A DNA stretch of 64,000 nt from JBMNUM01 sp050946275 (GCA_050946275.1 JBMNUM010000010.1:1-64000), one strand, 5' to 3'. Shown: positions 1-8,437, counted from the first letter of the stretch. Numbers and translations are program-made. The notes: a model not told the origin generated them from the letters alone.

Positions 1-28
1 CTGGAATGCTCGGACGGGCGCGTCTCAT

Positions 29-508
29 TTGCCGCACAATCACGGTATGCAAGAACCTCACGACGAACGATTCATGAGACTGGCGCTCGAAGAGGCGCGC
101 GCCGCGGCGGCCGAGGGGGAGGTCCCCGTCGGAGCCGTCGTCGTGCGCGATGGCGAGGTGCTGGCCACGGGCCGCAACAGGCGCGAGGCCGACTTCGACC
201 CCTCGGGCCACGCCGAGCTGATCGCGATGCGCGATGCGTGCGCCGCGATCGAGAACTGGCGCCTCGAGGGCTGCACCGTGTACGTGACGCTCGAGCCGTG
301 CATCATGTGCGCGGGCGCGATGGTCAACGCCCGCATCCACCGGTGCGTTGTCGGCGCGCTCGACCCCAAGGCGGGCGGCCTCGACTCGCTGTATGCGATA
401 GGTGACGATCCGCGTCTCAACCATCGGTTCGACGTGACGTACGGTGTTCTGGGAGACGAGTGCCAGGCGGTGCTCGATGGGTTCTTCGGCAATATGAGGG
501 AGCGGTAG
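29..508 (+). CDS. tadA: tRNA-specific adenosine deaminase TadA
   Basis: Deaminates A34 to inosine at the wobble position of tRNA-Arg(ACG) in the cytoplasm. The 159-residue product matches the family length. It has the zinc-binding and catalytic HAE motif (GHAELIAM, with Glu as proton shuttle) and the second zinc motif PCIMC. The start is uncertain: TTG at 29 gives the longest frame, while ATG at 47 is a good alternative, and neither has a strong ribosome site. It ends 2 nt before the ispE ATG, so the two are probably co-transcribed. The preceding 28 bases begin with a sequence resembling half of the GGAACGCTCCCC palindrome family. Confidence 0.93.
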   Translation: MPHNHGMQEPHDERFMRLALEEARAAAAEGEVPVGAVVVRDGEVLATGRNRREADFDPSGHAELIAMRDACAAIENWRLEGCTVYVTLEPCIMCAGAMVNARIHRCVVGALDPKAGGLDSLYAIGDDPRLNHRFDVTYGVLGDECQAVLDGFFGNMRER

Positions 509-510
509 CA

Positions 511-1434
511 ATGTCTCGTCCGGCAGATAGGGAATTCGAGGTAATCGCGCATGCCAAGGTCAACCTGTGCCTTGACGTCTCGAGCGAGGTCGTCAACGGC
601 AGGCATCCGGTGAAGACCATCATGCAGACCATCTCCCTCCACGATCGCATGCACGCCCTCGTGGTGTGGGACGTCCACAACCCAGGCGTCAAGATCGAGA
701 TGCGCAACGCCCACGGGCTCGAGGAGAAGCCGGTTCCCCTCGAGGACAACCTCATCTACCAGGCCATCATCGGCTTCCAGGCTCGCATCGGACGCCCGCT
801 CGAGGACCGCATCACGGTCACGGTCGACAAGTGCATCCCCCCGCGCTCGGGACTCGGCGGGGGATCGTCGGATTGCGCGGCCGCCATCGCCTTCATGGCA
901 CAGCTCTACGGATACGAGCCCGATGGCCCCGAGGCCATGGACGTCGCCCGCTCGCTCGGCAGCGATATCGCGTTCTTCCTCAAGGGCGGCTGCTGCTCGC
1001 TCGAGGGGTACGGGGACGTCTTCAAGGAGCGCCTCGAGGCTCCCGCGATGAACATCGTGCTCGCGCGTCCCGACGAGGGCTCCCGCACGCCCGAGGTCTA
1101 CCGCATGTTCGACGAGACCGATGGCGACCCCTCGGAGCAGCCCTGGGGGCAGGCCCATGCGAACCTGACGTCCGTCCTGCGCCCCGGTGCCACTGTGGAA
1201 GAGGTCGCATCCGCCCTGCACAACAGCCTCGAGTTCGCGGCTTGCGTGGTGGAGCCGAGGGTCGCCTTCGCGCTCGACCAGATGTCCATCCAGCCCGGCG
1301 TGCTCCGCGCGATGGTCTCGGGAAGCGGCTCGTGCGTCTTCGGCGTGTTCGCCACGCCCGACGAGGCGCAGGCTGCCGCCGACGCGATTGCGGCACGCGG
1401 CCTGTGGACGCGCGTCTGCACCACGGTCGGCTAG
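511..1434 (+). CDS. ispE: 4-diphosphocytidyl-2-C-methyl-D-erythritol kinase IspE
   Basis: ATP-dependent kinase of the MEP isoprenoid pathway, phosphorylating the 2-hydroxyl of CDP-methylerythritol. The GHMP-kinase ATP loop is clear (PPRSGLGGGSSDCAA). The N-terminal AHAKVNLCLDV and the C-terminal GSGSCVFGVF segment are also typical of the family. The start is ATG 511, 2 nt after the tadA stop with GAGGGAGCGG just upstream; the frame is open further upstream but that part overlaps tadA. Length is 307 residues, normal for IspE. A second MEP gene, ispH, lies at 53226, so the pathway is supported twice in this window. Confidence 0.96.
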   Translation: MSRPADREFEVIAHAKVNLCLDVSSEVVNGRHPVKTIMQTISLHDRMHALVVWDVHNPGVKIEMRNAHGLEEKPVPLEDNLIYQAIIGFQARIGRPLEDRITVTVDKCIPPRSGLGGGSSDCAAAIAFMAQLYGYEPDGPEAMDVARSLGSDIAFFLKGGCCSLEGYGDVFKERLEAPAMNIVLARPDEGSRTPEVYRMFDETDGDPSEQPWGQAHANLTSVLRPGATVEEVASALHNSLEFAACVVEPRVAFALDQMSIQPGVLRAMVSGSGSCVFGVFATPDEAQAAADAIAARGLWTRVCTTVG

Positions 1435-1451
1435 CTCTCGAAACGATTCCT

Positions 1452-1529
1452 TTGGAACGCTCCCCGCGGGAGCGTTCCAATCGTTAACGGGTTGCAGCTT
1501 CTGGAACGCTCCCCCGGGGAGCGTTCCAG
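1452..1529. repeat. Two copies of the GGAACGCTCCCC palindrome (family 1)
   Basis: Two near-perfect inverted repeats lie side by side between ispE and tRNA-Gln. The first, 1452-1480, has 13-nt arms TTGGAACGCTCCC/GGGAGCGTTCCAA around CGC. The second, 1501-1529, has 14-nt arms CTGGAACGCTCCCC/GGGGAGCGTTCCAG around one base. The stretch GGTTGCAGCTTCTGGAACG before the second copy recurs almost unchanged before the copy at 25210. They may act as transcription terminators for ispE, although no T-run follows. Confidence 0.85.
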
Positions 1530-1649
1530 TTTTGGCAGGCCCCGAGACAGTTCGCCGCCTTCGGCTTCCTTTCCGTTTGTTCTCGATGCTCCGGGAGTCC
1601 CGCTGTGTTACACTCCAAACGTCACCGGAGCACGTCTCCGGCACGGCTT

Positions 1650-1724
1650 TGGGGTATCGTCCAATGGCTAGGACTCTGGCTTTTGGTGCCAGCTATCTGG
1701 GTTCGAATCCTAGTACCCCAGCCA
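1650..1724 (+). tRNA. tRNA-Gln(TTG)
   Basis: Full cloverleaf by eye: acceptor TGGGGTA pairs with TACCCCA, D-stem GTCC/GGAC, anticodon stem CTGGC/GCCAG with loop TTTTGGT (anticodon TTG, reading CAA), and T-arm CTGGG/CCTAG with loop TTCGAAT. The discriminator is G and CCA is encoded (1722-1724). A -10-like TACACT lies at 1609-1614, but no convincing -35 was found. Confidence 0.96.
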
Positions 1725-1735
1725 CATGCTTTTTC

Positions 1736-1757
1736 ACGGGGATGCGCGCATCCCCGT
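1736..1757 (+). terminator. Terminator hairpin after tRNA-Gln
   Basis: A perfect 22-bp palindrome with half-site ACGGGGATGCG, followed by TTTC. It lies 12 nt after the tRNA CCA and before the glmU ribosome site, so it probably ends the tRNA transcript, with read-through possible into glmU. Confidence 0.65.
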
Positions 1758-1791
1758 TTCAGCGATTGGCGACAGGGCAATCGGGAGGAAC

Positions 1792-3165
1792 ATGATGCAG
1801 GCAACTGCTTTGATACTGGCTGCCGGAGGCGGCACCAGGATGCGTTCGGGCATGCCCAAGGTGGCATTCGACATGCTCGGCAAGCCGCTCGTCAGGTGGG
1901 TCGTCGATGCGGCTCGCGGAGCCGGCTGCAGCGACACGATCGTGGTGCTCGGCCATGGCCGCGAGCTCGTCGAGCCGATCGTCTCCGACACCACCATCGT
2001 CTACCAGGACGAGCTGCTCGGGACCGGCCACGCCGTCATGATGACGGCTGACGAGCTCGAGAGGCGCGGCGGCGTCGTCGTGGTGCTCTCGGGCGATAGC
2101 CCGCTCATCCGTCCGGAGACGCTCGAGAAGATGATGGCCGTGCGCGCCGAGCACGACGCATCGGCCGTCGTCCTGACGTTCACGCCGTCCGACCCGTTCG
2201 GCTACGGCCGCATCGTCCGCGGCGAGAACGGCGGCGTCGTTCGCATCGTCGAACAGCGGGACTGCACCGACGAGGAGGACGCGATTGGCGAGTGCAACAG
2301 CGGCATGTACTGCTTCAAGGTCGAGGACCTGCTCGCATGCCTCGAGCGCCTCGGCAACGATAACGCCCAGAACGAGTACTACCTCACCGACGTCATCGGG
2401 CTGCTCGTCGAGGACGGCAAGCCGGTCCGCGGCGTCATCGTCGACGACCCGGCCGAGACGCACGGCATCAACACGCGCGTGCAGCTCGCCGAGGCCACGC
2501 GCCGCATGCAGGGCCGCATCAACACGCAGCTCATGCTCGACGGCGTCACCATGATCGACCCCACGCTCGTGTGGGTCGGCCCCGACGTCGAGGTGGCGCG
2601 CGACGTGGAGCTGTGGCCGATGACGTTCCTCATGGGGAGCACGTCCGTCGGCTCCGGTACCCGTGTGGGCCCGAACACGCGCGTGACCGACTCCACCATC
2701 GGAGAGGGCTGCGTCATCGACGAGTCCGTCGTCATCGAGTCGACCATCGACAACGGCGTCTCCTGCGGCCCGCGCGCGTACCTGCGCCCCGGCGCGCATC
2801 TGTGCGAGAACGCGAAGGCGGGCACGCACGTCGAGATCAAGAAGTCCACGATCGGGAAGGGGTCGAAGGTCCCGCACCTGAGCTACATCGGCGACACCGT
2901 CATCGGCGAGGGCGTCAACATCGGCGCCGGCTCGATCACCTGCAACTACGACGGCAAGGCGAAGCACAAGACGGTCATCGGCGACCGCACGTTCGTCGGA
3001 AGCGACACCATGATGGTCGCTCCGGTCGAGATCGGCGCCGACGCCCTCATCGCCGCGGGATCGGTCATCACACGAGACGTGCCGGACGGCGCGTTGGGCG
3101 TCGCCCGCGAGCGTCAGCGCAACGTCGAGGGCTATACTGCAAAGAAGAACCAAGACGGCGAGTAG
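1792..3165 (+). CDS. glmU: Bifunctional UDP-GlcNAc pyrophosphorylase / GlcN-1-P acetyltransferase GlmU
   Basis: Makes UDP-N-acetylglucosamine for peptidoglycan. The N-terminal nucleotidyltransferase domain (about residues 1-230) begins ALILAAGGGTRMRSGMPK, the sugar-nucleotide loop. The C-terminal part (about 250-450) is a left-handed beta-helix of hexapeptide repeats ending in the acetyltransferase segment with HLSYIGD and SITCNYDGKAKHKT. The start is ATG 1792 or ATG 1795 after GGGAGG at 1783-1788; spacing favours 1795, and the open frame extends upstream to 1726 without a ribosome site. Length is about 457 residues, as expected. It is followed by prs. Confidence 0.96.
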   Translation: MMQATALILAAGGGTRMRSGMPKVAFDMLGKPLVRWVVDAARGAGCSDTIVVLGHGRELVEPIVSDTTIVYQDELLGTGHAVMMTADELERRGGVVVVLSGDSPLIRPETLEKMMAVRAEHDASAVVLTFTPSDPFGYGRIVRGENGGVVRIVEQRDCTDEEDAIGECNSGMYCFKVEDLLACLERLGNDNAQNEYYLTDVIGLLVEDGKPVRGVIVDDPAETHGINTRVQLAEATRRMQGRINTQLMLDGVTMIDPTLVWVGPDVEVARDVELWPMTFLMGSTSVGSGTRVGPNTRVTDSTIGEGCVIDESVVIESTIDNGVSCGPRAYLRPGAHLCENAKAGTHVEIKKSTIGKGSKVPHLSYIGDTVIGEGVNIGAGSITCNYDGKAKHKTVIGDRTFVGSDTMMVAPVEIGADALIAAGSVITRDVPDGALGVARERQRNVEGYTAKKNQDGE

Positions 3166-3179
3166 GGAAACTCGCGAAG

Positions 3180-3210
3180 CGGGACGGATGGGGATTGGCC
3201 CCGATTGTCC
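3180..3210. repeat. Imperfect hairpin between glmU and prs
   Basis: GGGAC and GTCCC enclose an inner GGGG/GCCCC stem around ATTG. It could be a weak terminator or a decayed member of the family-2 repeats, which share the GTCC core. No T-run follows. Confidence 0.4.
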
Positions 3211-3304
3211 CAAGGCACGGCAACACGGCATGTGAACGCAGCTTAAACGAGCAACGGAATCGGCGGATACGGCAACATGGGGGAAGAAAGAAAGGCTGGG
3301 TAAC

Positions 3305-4300
3305 ATGGCGGAGTCCACTACGATCAAGGTCAGCACGGCGCAGAAGAAGCTCAAGGTCTTCAGCGGAAGCTGCAATCCCAAGCTCGCCCAGGGCATCGCG
3401 GATGCCATTGGCATCGAGCTGGGCCACGTCAAGCTCGAGACGTTCGCCAACGGCGAGATCTACGCCCGGTACCTCGAGACCGTCCGCGGCTGCGACGTGT
3501 TCATCATCCAGTCGGTCGCCGGCCATGTGAACGACGCGCTCATGGAGCTGCTCATCATGACGGACGCCGCCAAGCGCGCCTCCGCCCACAGCGTCACGGC
3601 CGTCGTCTCCCACTACGGCTACTCGCGCCAGGACCGCAAGGCCGCGTCGCGCGAGCCCATCACCGCCAAGCTGGTCGCCAACATGATGACGACGGCCGGC
3701 ATCGACCGCCTCATCACCATCGACCTCCATCAAGGGCAGATCCAGGGCTTCCTGGACAAGCCGGTGAACCATCTCACCGCGCTGCCGCTGTTCGCGGAGT
3801 ACTTCTCCGCCAAGAACCTCCCGCTCGACAACCTCTGCGTCGTCTCGCCGGACGTCGGCCGCGCCAAGGCCGCCAAGCAGCTGGCGGAGATGCTCGGCGG
3901 GTGCGACCTTGCCATCATGCACAAGAGCCGCTCCGCCCACAACGTGTCCGAGGTTTCCGCCGTCATCGGCGATGTCAAGGGCAAGTGCTGCATCGTCAAC
4001 GACGACATGATCGACACGGCCGGCACCATCACGAACGGCACGCGCGCGCTCAAGGAGGCCGGCGCCGAGAAGATCTACCTGTGCACGACGCACGGCATCC
4101 TGTCCGACCCGGCGATCGACCGCCTCAAGGACTGCCCGGCTGACGAGATCGTCATCTGCGACACGATCCCGATGCCCGAGGAGCGCTTCAGCGAGAAGTT
4201 CCACGTCATCTCGGTGGCGCCGCTACTCGCCAAGGCGATCGTGAGCGTCTTCAACGAGGAGTCGGTCTCGGGCATGATCGACCTGGACTTCGCCCTGTAA
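3305..4300 (+). CDS. prs: Ribose-phosphate pyrophosphokinase
   Basis: Forms PRPP from ribose 5-phosphate and ATP, feeding purine, pyrimidine, His and Trp synthesis. Hallmarks seen are the early NPKLAQGIADAIG segment, the flexible loop region SRQDRKAASREP, the ribose-binding DLHQGQIQGF, and the PRPP loop IVNDDMIDTAGTI near residues 220-235. The start is ATG 3305 after GGGGGAAGAAAGAAAGG. The 331-residue length is slightly longer than the usual 315 because of an N-terminal tail. It ends 3 nt before the pth GTG. PurH, a purine-pathway enzyme, lies nearby. Confidence 0.96.
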   Translation: MAESTTIKVSTAQKKLKVFSGSCNPKLAQGIADAIGIELGHVKLETFANGEIYARYLETVRGCDVFIIQSVAGHVNDALMELLIMTDAAKRASAHSVTAVVSHYGYSRQDRKAASREPITAKLVANMMTTAGIDRLITIDLHQGQIQGFLDKPVNHLTALPLFAEYFSAKNLPLDNLCVVSPDVGRAKAAKQLAEMLGGCDLAIMHKSRSAHNVSEVSAVIGDVKGKCCIVNDDMIDTAGTITNGTRALKEAGAEKIYLCTTHGILSDPAIDRLKDCPADEIVICDTIPMPEERFSEKFHVISVAPLLAKAIVSVFNEESVSGMIDLDFAL

Positions 4301-4303
4301 GCG

Positions 4304-4876
4304 GTGGAGCGCATGCCTGCCTTCGCCCTGGTGTGCGGACTGGGCAATCCCGGTCCCGATTACGAGCAGACGCGGCACAACTGCGGGTTCCTCACGGTCG
4401 ATGCGCTCGGCGACGAGCTGGGCGCGAGCTACTGGAAGCTGCAGGACGGCTGCCTCGTCTCGGAGGTGAAGGTCGATGGCGAGCCGATGCTGCTGGCCAA
4501 GCCGCAGGCGTTCATGAACAAGTCGGGCGGACCGCTGTCGCATCTGATGCGCCGCCATGGCCTTGCGCCGGATGAGATTCTCGTCGTCCACGACGACCTC
4601 GACCTGCCGGCGGGCACGCTTCGCTTCAAGCGGGGCGGGGGTCACGGCGGGCACAACGGCCTGCGCTCGATCAACCAGGCCATCGGACCCGATTATGCGC
4701 GTTTGAAGGTCGGGATCGGCCGTCCTCCGGGTAAGATGGACCCAGCGGATTACGTCCTCGCGCGGATTGCCAAGGCGCAGCTCGAGGACTTCGAGGCGAC
4801 CATCGTCCACGCACAGCAGGCGGCGCTGTGCGCGGTCCGCAAGGGACTCGACGCCGCCATGTTGGAGTTCAACTAG
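4304..4876 (+). CDS. pth: Peptidyl-tRNA hydrolase
   Basis: Cleaves peptidyl-tRNAs released by stalled ribosomes. The product shows GLGNPGPDYEQTRHNCGF, containing the conserved Asn and catalytic His, then HDDLDLPAG and GGGHGGHNGLRSI, all signatures of the bacterial Pth family. Length is 190 residues from GTG 4304 or 187 from ATG 4313. Family alignments usually start close to the GLGNPG motif, which fits either choice. It sits 3 nt after prs, so translation is probably coupled. Confidence 0.96.
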   Translation: MERMPAFALVCGLGNPGPDYEQTRHNCGFLTVDALGDELGASYWKLQDGCLVSEVKVDGEPMLLAKPQAFMNKSGGPLSHLMRRHGLAPDEILVVHDDLDLPAGTLRFKRGGGHGGHNGLRSINQAIGPDYARLKVGIGRPPGKMDPADYVLARIAKAQLEDFEATIVHAQQAALCAVRKGLDAAMLEFN

Positions 4877-4934
4877 CAACGAGGGCGCGGGCCGACGACG
4901 GCTCGCCGATGGATATGCGAGAGGTGTGAATGCC

Positions 4935-5909
4935 ATGAAGATCTCTGTTATCGGAGCAGGTGCGTTCGGTTTCTCGATCGCGTCGAGGCTCTGCACGAAT
5001 CCCGACCATGAGGTCGTCGTGTGGGCCGAGGTGCAGAGCAAGGTGGACGAGTTCTACGAGAAGGGCTCGATGGCCTGCGTGCTCAACGACGTGCCGTTGC
5101 CGCGCGACGTGGAGGTGACCGCCTCGATGGAGCGCGCCGTTGCGGGACAGGACCTCATCTTCGTGCTGCCCGCCGCGGCGTTCGTCGAGTCGGTGTGCGA
5201 GCAGATGGCCCCGCATCTCGCCGCATCGACGCCGGTGATCATCGGCTCGAAGGGCGCGTGCCCCAACGGCGAGATGCCGGCAGCGGGTGCCGAGCGCGCC
5301 CTCGGCCGCGAGATCTCGACGATGGGCGGACCGGGCTTCGCCATCGACATCCTCGAGGGCGTGCCCGTCGGTTTCACGCTCGCCACGCGCGACGACGCCT
5401 GCTTCGACCTCGTGCGCGAGGCATTCGCCCACGATGCGACCGTGACCCTCGACCGCTCCGCCGACACGCTCGGCATCGAGCTTGCCTCGTGCATCAAGAA
5501 CGCCGCCGCCATCGCGACGGGTGCGCTGCACGGTGCAGGCTACCCCATCTCCACGCAGTGCCTGCTCATGCAGCGGGTGCTCTCCGACTTGGGGGACATG
5601 CTCGAGGCGATTCCCGGCGGCAGCCGCGAGACGGCGCTCAGCCTCGCCGGAGTGGGCGACATGGCGCTGACGTGCTTCTCGCCCAAGAGCCGCAACTGCT
5701 CGTTCGGCCGTCTGGTCGGCGAGTTCGGCTACTCGTCGCCCGAGGCGCAGGACTACCTGGCCAAGACGACGGTCGAGGGTGTGTCCGTCGTGCGCTCCTG
5801 GCCCGAGATGTCGGGATTCCTCGGCGTCTCGTCGCCGTTCATGGACGCGGCTCGCAAGGCGTTCTCCGAGGGAGGCACCGTCGAGCAGCTCCTCGACTGC
5901 GTGATGTAG
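4935..5909 (+). CDS. gpsA: NAD(P)H-dependent glycerol-3-phosphate dehydrogenase
   Basis: Reduces dihydroxyacetone phosphate to sn-glycerol 3-phosphate for phospholipids. The Rossmann fold opens with ISVIGAGAFGFSIA. The active-site region keeps a Lys-Asn (SCIKNAAAIATG, normally LKN) and the C-terminal GVGDMALTCFSPKSRN. It is divergent: the usual GPS/GPSFA segment reads GGPGFAIDI. The start is ATG 4935 after GAGAGG; the open frame extends upstream into pth. Length is 324 residues, as expected. PlsY and a PlsC-type acyltransferase elsewhere in the window use its product. Confidence 0.88.
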   Translation: MKISVIGAGAFGFSIASRLCTNPDHEVVVWAEVQSKVDEFYEKGSMACVLNDVPLPRDVEVTASMERAVAGQDLIFVLPAAAFVESVCEQMAPHLAASTPVIIGSKGACPNGEMPAAGAERALGREISTMGGPGFAIDILEGVPVGFTLATRDDACFDLVREAFAHDATVTLDRSADTLGIELASCIKNAAAIATGALHGAGYPISTQCLLMQRVLSDLGDMLEAIPGGSRETALSLAGVGDMALTCFSPKSRNCSFGRLVGEFGYSSPEAQDYLAKTTVEGVSVVRSWPEMSGFLGVSSPFMDAARKAFSEGGTVEQLLDCVM

Positions 5910-5918
5910 GAACAACGC

Positions 5919-5952
5919 GATGAGCCGGGGGTGATGGTCATCATCGGCTCAT
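5919..5952. repeat. Inverted repeat between gpsA and purH
   Basis: GATGAGCCG and CGGCTCATTC form arms around GGGGTGATGGTCATCAT. The ends resemble the family-2 repeats, whose arms are ATGAGTCG/CGACTCAT. It may end the gpsA transcript. Confidence 0.5.
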
Positions 5953-5989
5953 TCGCCATCAGGTTCGTGAAGATCGAAAGGAAGATAAG

Positions 5990-7582
5990 ATGGATAATCC
6001 GGTAATCAAGAGGGCGTTGGTCTCCGTGACCGACAAGAGCGGCGTCGTCGAGTTCGCCCGTGCGCTGCACGACGAGTTCGGCGTGGAGATCGTCTCGACG
6101 GGCGGCACGGCGCGCGTGATCGCCGAGGCTGGCATCGACGTGAAGCCGATCGAGGAGCTCACCGGATTTCCCGAGATGATGGACGGCCGCGTCAAGACGC
6201 TCCATCCCGTGGTGCACGGCGGCCTGCTGGCGCGCCGCGACCTCGAGTCGCACATGGCGGCCGCGGCCGAGCATGGCATCGGCATGATCGACATGGTCGT
6301 CGTCAACCTCTACGCGTTCGAGGCGACCGTCGCCAAGCCCGACGCCACGTATGCCGACTGCATCGAGAACATCGACATCGGCGGCCCGTCGATGCTGCGC
6401 TCCGCCGCGAAGAACCACGCGAGCGTCGCCGTCGTCACCGACCCGGCATCCTACGACGACATCCTCGCCGAGATGCGCGCCAATGGGGGAGCGACGACGC
6501 TCGAGACGCGTCAGCGCCTCGCCCTGCGCGTCTACGAGACGACGAGCGCCTACGACAACGCCATCTACAATTGGCTCAACGCCCAGCTCAACGGCGACAC
6601 CTCGTTCGCCGATGACAAGCGCGTCTTCCTGAACAAGGCCCAGGAGCTCCGCTATGGCGAGAACTCGCACCAGAAGGCCGCGTTCTACCGCACCGTCGAC
6701 GACCCGGCGCTCGCCGCCGAGGGCGTCAAGCGCGAGTGGATGCTCGCTTCCGCCGAGCAGCTCCAGGGCAAGGAGCTCTCGTACAACAACTTCCTCGACC
6801 TCGACGCCTGCTGGGGCTGCGTGCGCGAGTTCGCCGAGCCGACGTGCGTGATCGTGAAGCACCAGACGCCGTGCGGCATCGCGACCGCCGACAACCTCGT
6901 CGATGCCTACCAGCGCGCCTGGGCGTGCGACACCGTCAGCGCGTTCGGCGGCGTCATGGCCTTCAACGGGGTCGTGACCGAGGGCGTCATCAAGGCCGTG
7001 CTCGACAACGGCCAGTTCATCGAGGCCGTCATCGCGCCCGATTTCGAGCAAGGCGCGCTCGACCTGCTCGCCTCCAAGCCCAATGCGCGCGTGCTGCGCA
7101 CCGGCGGCTGCAACCCGGCCGGCCACGGCTTCGAGATGCGCACCGTCGAGGGCGGCGTGCTCGTGCAGGAGTACGACAGCGTCTCCGAGGATCCGGCGAC
7201 CTTCACCGTCGCCTCCGAGCGCAAGCCCACCGATGCCGAGTTCGACGAGCTGCTCTTCGCCTGGAAGACCTGCCGCGCCATCAAGTCCAACGCCATCGTC
7301 ATCACGAACGGCAAGACGACGCTCGGCATGGGCGCCGGCCAGCCCAACCGCGTGAACTCCGCGCGCTTCGCCGCCGAGCAGGCGGGGGAGAAGGCCAAGG
7401 GCGCCGTCGCCGCCAGCGATGCCTTCATGCCCTTCGCCGACTCTCTCGAGGTGCTGATCGAGGCAGGCGTCACCGCCGTCATCCAGCCCGGCGGTTCCAT
7501 CCGCGACGGCGAGGTCATCGAGGCCGCCAACAAGGCCGGCATCGCCCTCGTCTTCACGGGACACAGGCACTTCAGGCACTAG
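5990..7582 (+). CDS. purH: Bifunctional AICAR formyltransferase / IMP cyclohydrolase PurH
   Basis: Catalyses the last two steps of de novo IMP synthesis. The N-terminal cyclohydrolase domain has STGGTARVIAEAGI, MDGRVKTLHP and KNHASVAVVTDP. The C-terminal transformylase domain has LSYNNFLDLDA, DTVSAFGG, the catalytic Lys-His pair in KHQTPCG (usually KHxNPCG, so Asn is replaced by Thr), FMPFADSLE, QPGGSIRDGEVI and the terminal FTGHRHFRH. The start is ATG 5990 after AAGGAAGATAAG. Length is 530 residues, near the family norm. Confidence 0.96.
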   Translation: MDNPVIKRALVSVTDKSGVVEFARALHDEFGVEIVSTGGTARVIAEAGIDVKPIEELTGFPEMMDGRVKTLHPVVHGGLLARRDLESHMAAAAEHGIGMIDMVVVNLYAFEATVAKPDATYADCIENIDIGGPSMLRSAAKNHASVAVVTDPASYDDILAEMRANGGATTLETRQRLALRVYETTSAYDNAIYNWLNAQLNGDTSFADDKRVFLNKAQELRYGENSHQKAAFYRTVDDPALAAEGVKREWMLASAEQLQGKELSYNNFLDLDACWGCVREFAEPTCVIVKHQTPCGIATADNLVDAYQRAWACDTVSAFGGVMAFNGVVTEGVIKAVLDNGQFIEAVIAPDFEQGALDLLASKPNARVLRTGGCNPAGHGFEMRTVEGGVLVQEYDSVSEDPATFTVASERKPTDAEFDELLFAWKTCRAIKSNAIVITNGKTTLGMGAGQPNRVNSARFAAEQAGEKAKGAVAASDAFMPFADSLEVLIEAGVTAVIQPGGSIRDGEVIEAANKAGIALVFTGHRHFRH

Positions 7583-7660
7583 AGTTCCGCCGTTCTTAGA
7601 CGAACGGCGGATCTGTCGACGCTGCGGCTCGCTGTGGCACGCCGCCTACGCGCGAATCGA

Positions 7661-7694
7661 AGACCCCGCGGGCACAAGCCCAGCGGGGTCTTTG
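7661..7694 (+). terminator. purH terminator
   Basis: Arms GACCCCGC and GCGGGGTC enclose a 13-nt loop, followed by TTTG. It is oriented correctly to end the purH transcript. Confidence 0.75.
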
Positions 7695-7733
7695 CTTCGC
7701 ACGTATTCGATGCACCACAGCGGCCCTCGCTGT

Positions 7734-7803
7734 CTCTACGAACGATGCCCGGACCTTTCTCTCGCTGACTCTACGAACGATGCTCGGGCTTCTTCTCTCG
7801 TTG
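7734..7803. repeat. Tandem imperfect direct repeat, two units
   Basis: Two adjacent units share CTCTACGAACGATGC and a C/T-rich tail ending TCTCG followed by CTG or TTG. The second unit has scattered changes. They lie just upstream of the 7831-7859 promoter, so they could be regulator sites or residual sequence; no function is assigned. Confidence 0.6.
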
Positions 7804-7830
7804 GCTTTTGCCGCGGGTGATTTGCGCCCT

Positions 7831-7859
7831 TTTACCATTTCATCTTGTTGCGTTACAAT
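7831..7859 (+). promoter_or_regulatory. Promoter for the 7917 gene
   Basis: TTTACC (-35) and TACAAT (-10) are separated by exactly 17 nt. The first downstream start codon is ATG 7917. Confidence 0.65.
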
Positions 7860-7916
7860 ACGGTCGAATGTGAGCAAACGCGGCATTTAATCGGACCACG
7901 AGGAAGGGAAACTGAC

Positions 7917-8381
7917 ATGGATGAGACTGGAGTCTTGGCACTTCTCGATGAGCTTGCGGACTTTCTCGAGGATAGCAAGGCGGCACCGCTTGGCGGCGGT
8001 CGACGTCAGGTCGACATCAACCAGGCCATGGATATCATCAACGACATCCGCGATGCCTTCCCCGTGGAGTTCTCGCAGGCGCGGCAGATCGTGCGCGAGC
8101 GTCAGGGGCTGCTCGATGCGGCCGAGGCCGAGTGCAACAGGATTCTGGAGGACGCCCGTAGCCAGGCGCTGACGATCGCCTCCGAGCAGGAGATCGTCCG
8201 CATCGCCCAGCAGCAGGCCGAGAACATCCTCGCAGACGCCCGCGAGCTCGAGCGCTCGACCCGCGCCGGTGCCGAGGATTACGCGGACAACGTGTTCTCG
8301 CACATCGAGTCCATGCTCGACTCCCTTGGCGAGAACGTGCACCGCTGCCGTGAACGCCTGAACAACAGGGCGGCCCGCTAG
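7917..8381 (+). CDS. Coiled-coil protein, SepIVA/DivIVA-like
   Basis: A 154-residue acidic, mostly helical protein with a long heptad-rich middle (about residues 45-150), including ARQIVRERQGLLDAAEAE and SEQEIVRIAQQQAENIL. It lies directly before a DUF177 gene. In mycobacteria the DUF177 gene is also next to a DivIVA-type coiled-coil protein, SepIVA, involved in septation. The assignment rests on this context and on the coiled-coil pattern, not on an alignment. The start is ATG 7917 with GAGGAAGGGAAA upstream. It ends at its own terminator (8402-8427). It could instead be a generic F0F1 subunit-b-like coiled coil. Confidence 0.6.
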   Translation: MDETGVLALLDELADFLEDSKAAPLGGGRRQVDINQAMDIINDIRDAFPVEFSQARQIVRERQGLLDAAEAECNRILEDARSQALTIASEQEIVRIAQQQAENILADARELERSTRAGAEDYADNVFSHIESMLDSLGENVHRCRERLNNRAAR

Positions 8382-8401
8382 GCGAGTTGCAGCGAAACCT
8401 G

Positions 8402-8427
8402 AAGGGGCGGGCAACCGCCCCTTTTTT
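8402..8427 (+). terminator. Strong intrinsic terminator
   Basis: AAGGGGCGG and CCGCCCC flank a short loop, followed by TTTTTT. It separates the coiled-coil gene from the DUF177 gene. Confidence 0.9.
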
Positions 8428-8437
8428 GTAGGAGGAA

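Larger units (their letters stand above)
7583..7916. other. purH to coiled-coil gene intergenic region
   Basis: Holds a hairpin with arms TCCGCCGTTC/GAACGGCGGA (7586-7611), a terminator (7661-7694), a 34-nt imperfect direct repeat (7734-7767 and 7769-7803) and a promoter (7831-7859). An open frame on the minus strand here has no recognisable features and is not called as a gene. Confidence 0.7.

Noticed and set aside
58..1644. Long minus-strand open frame (528 residues) across tadA and ispE
   Set aside because: Antisense shadow caused by high GC; the plus-strand genes have clear family motifs and the minus-strand product has none.
7596..7886. Minus-strand open frame between purH and the coiled-coil gene
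   Set aside because: No ribosome site or family features; it runs through the terminator, the direct repeat and the promoter.
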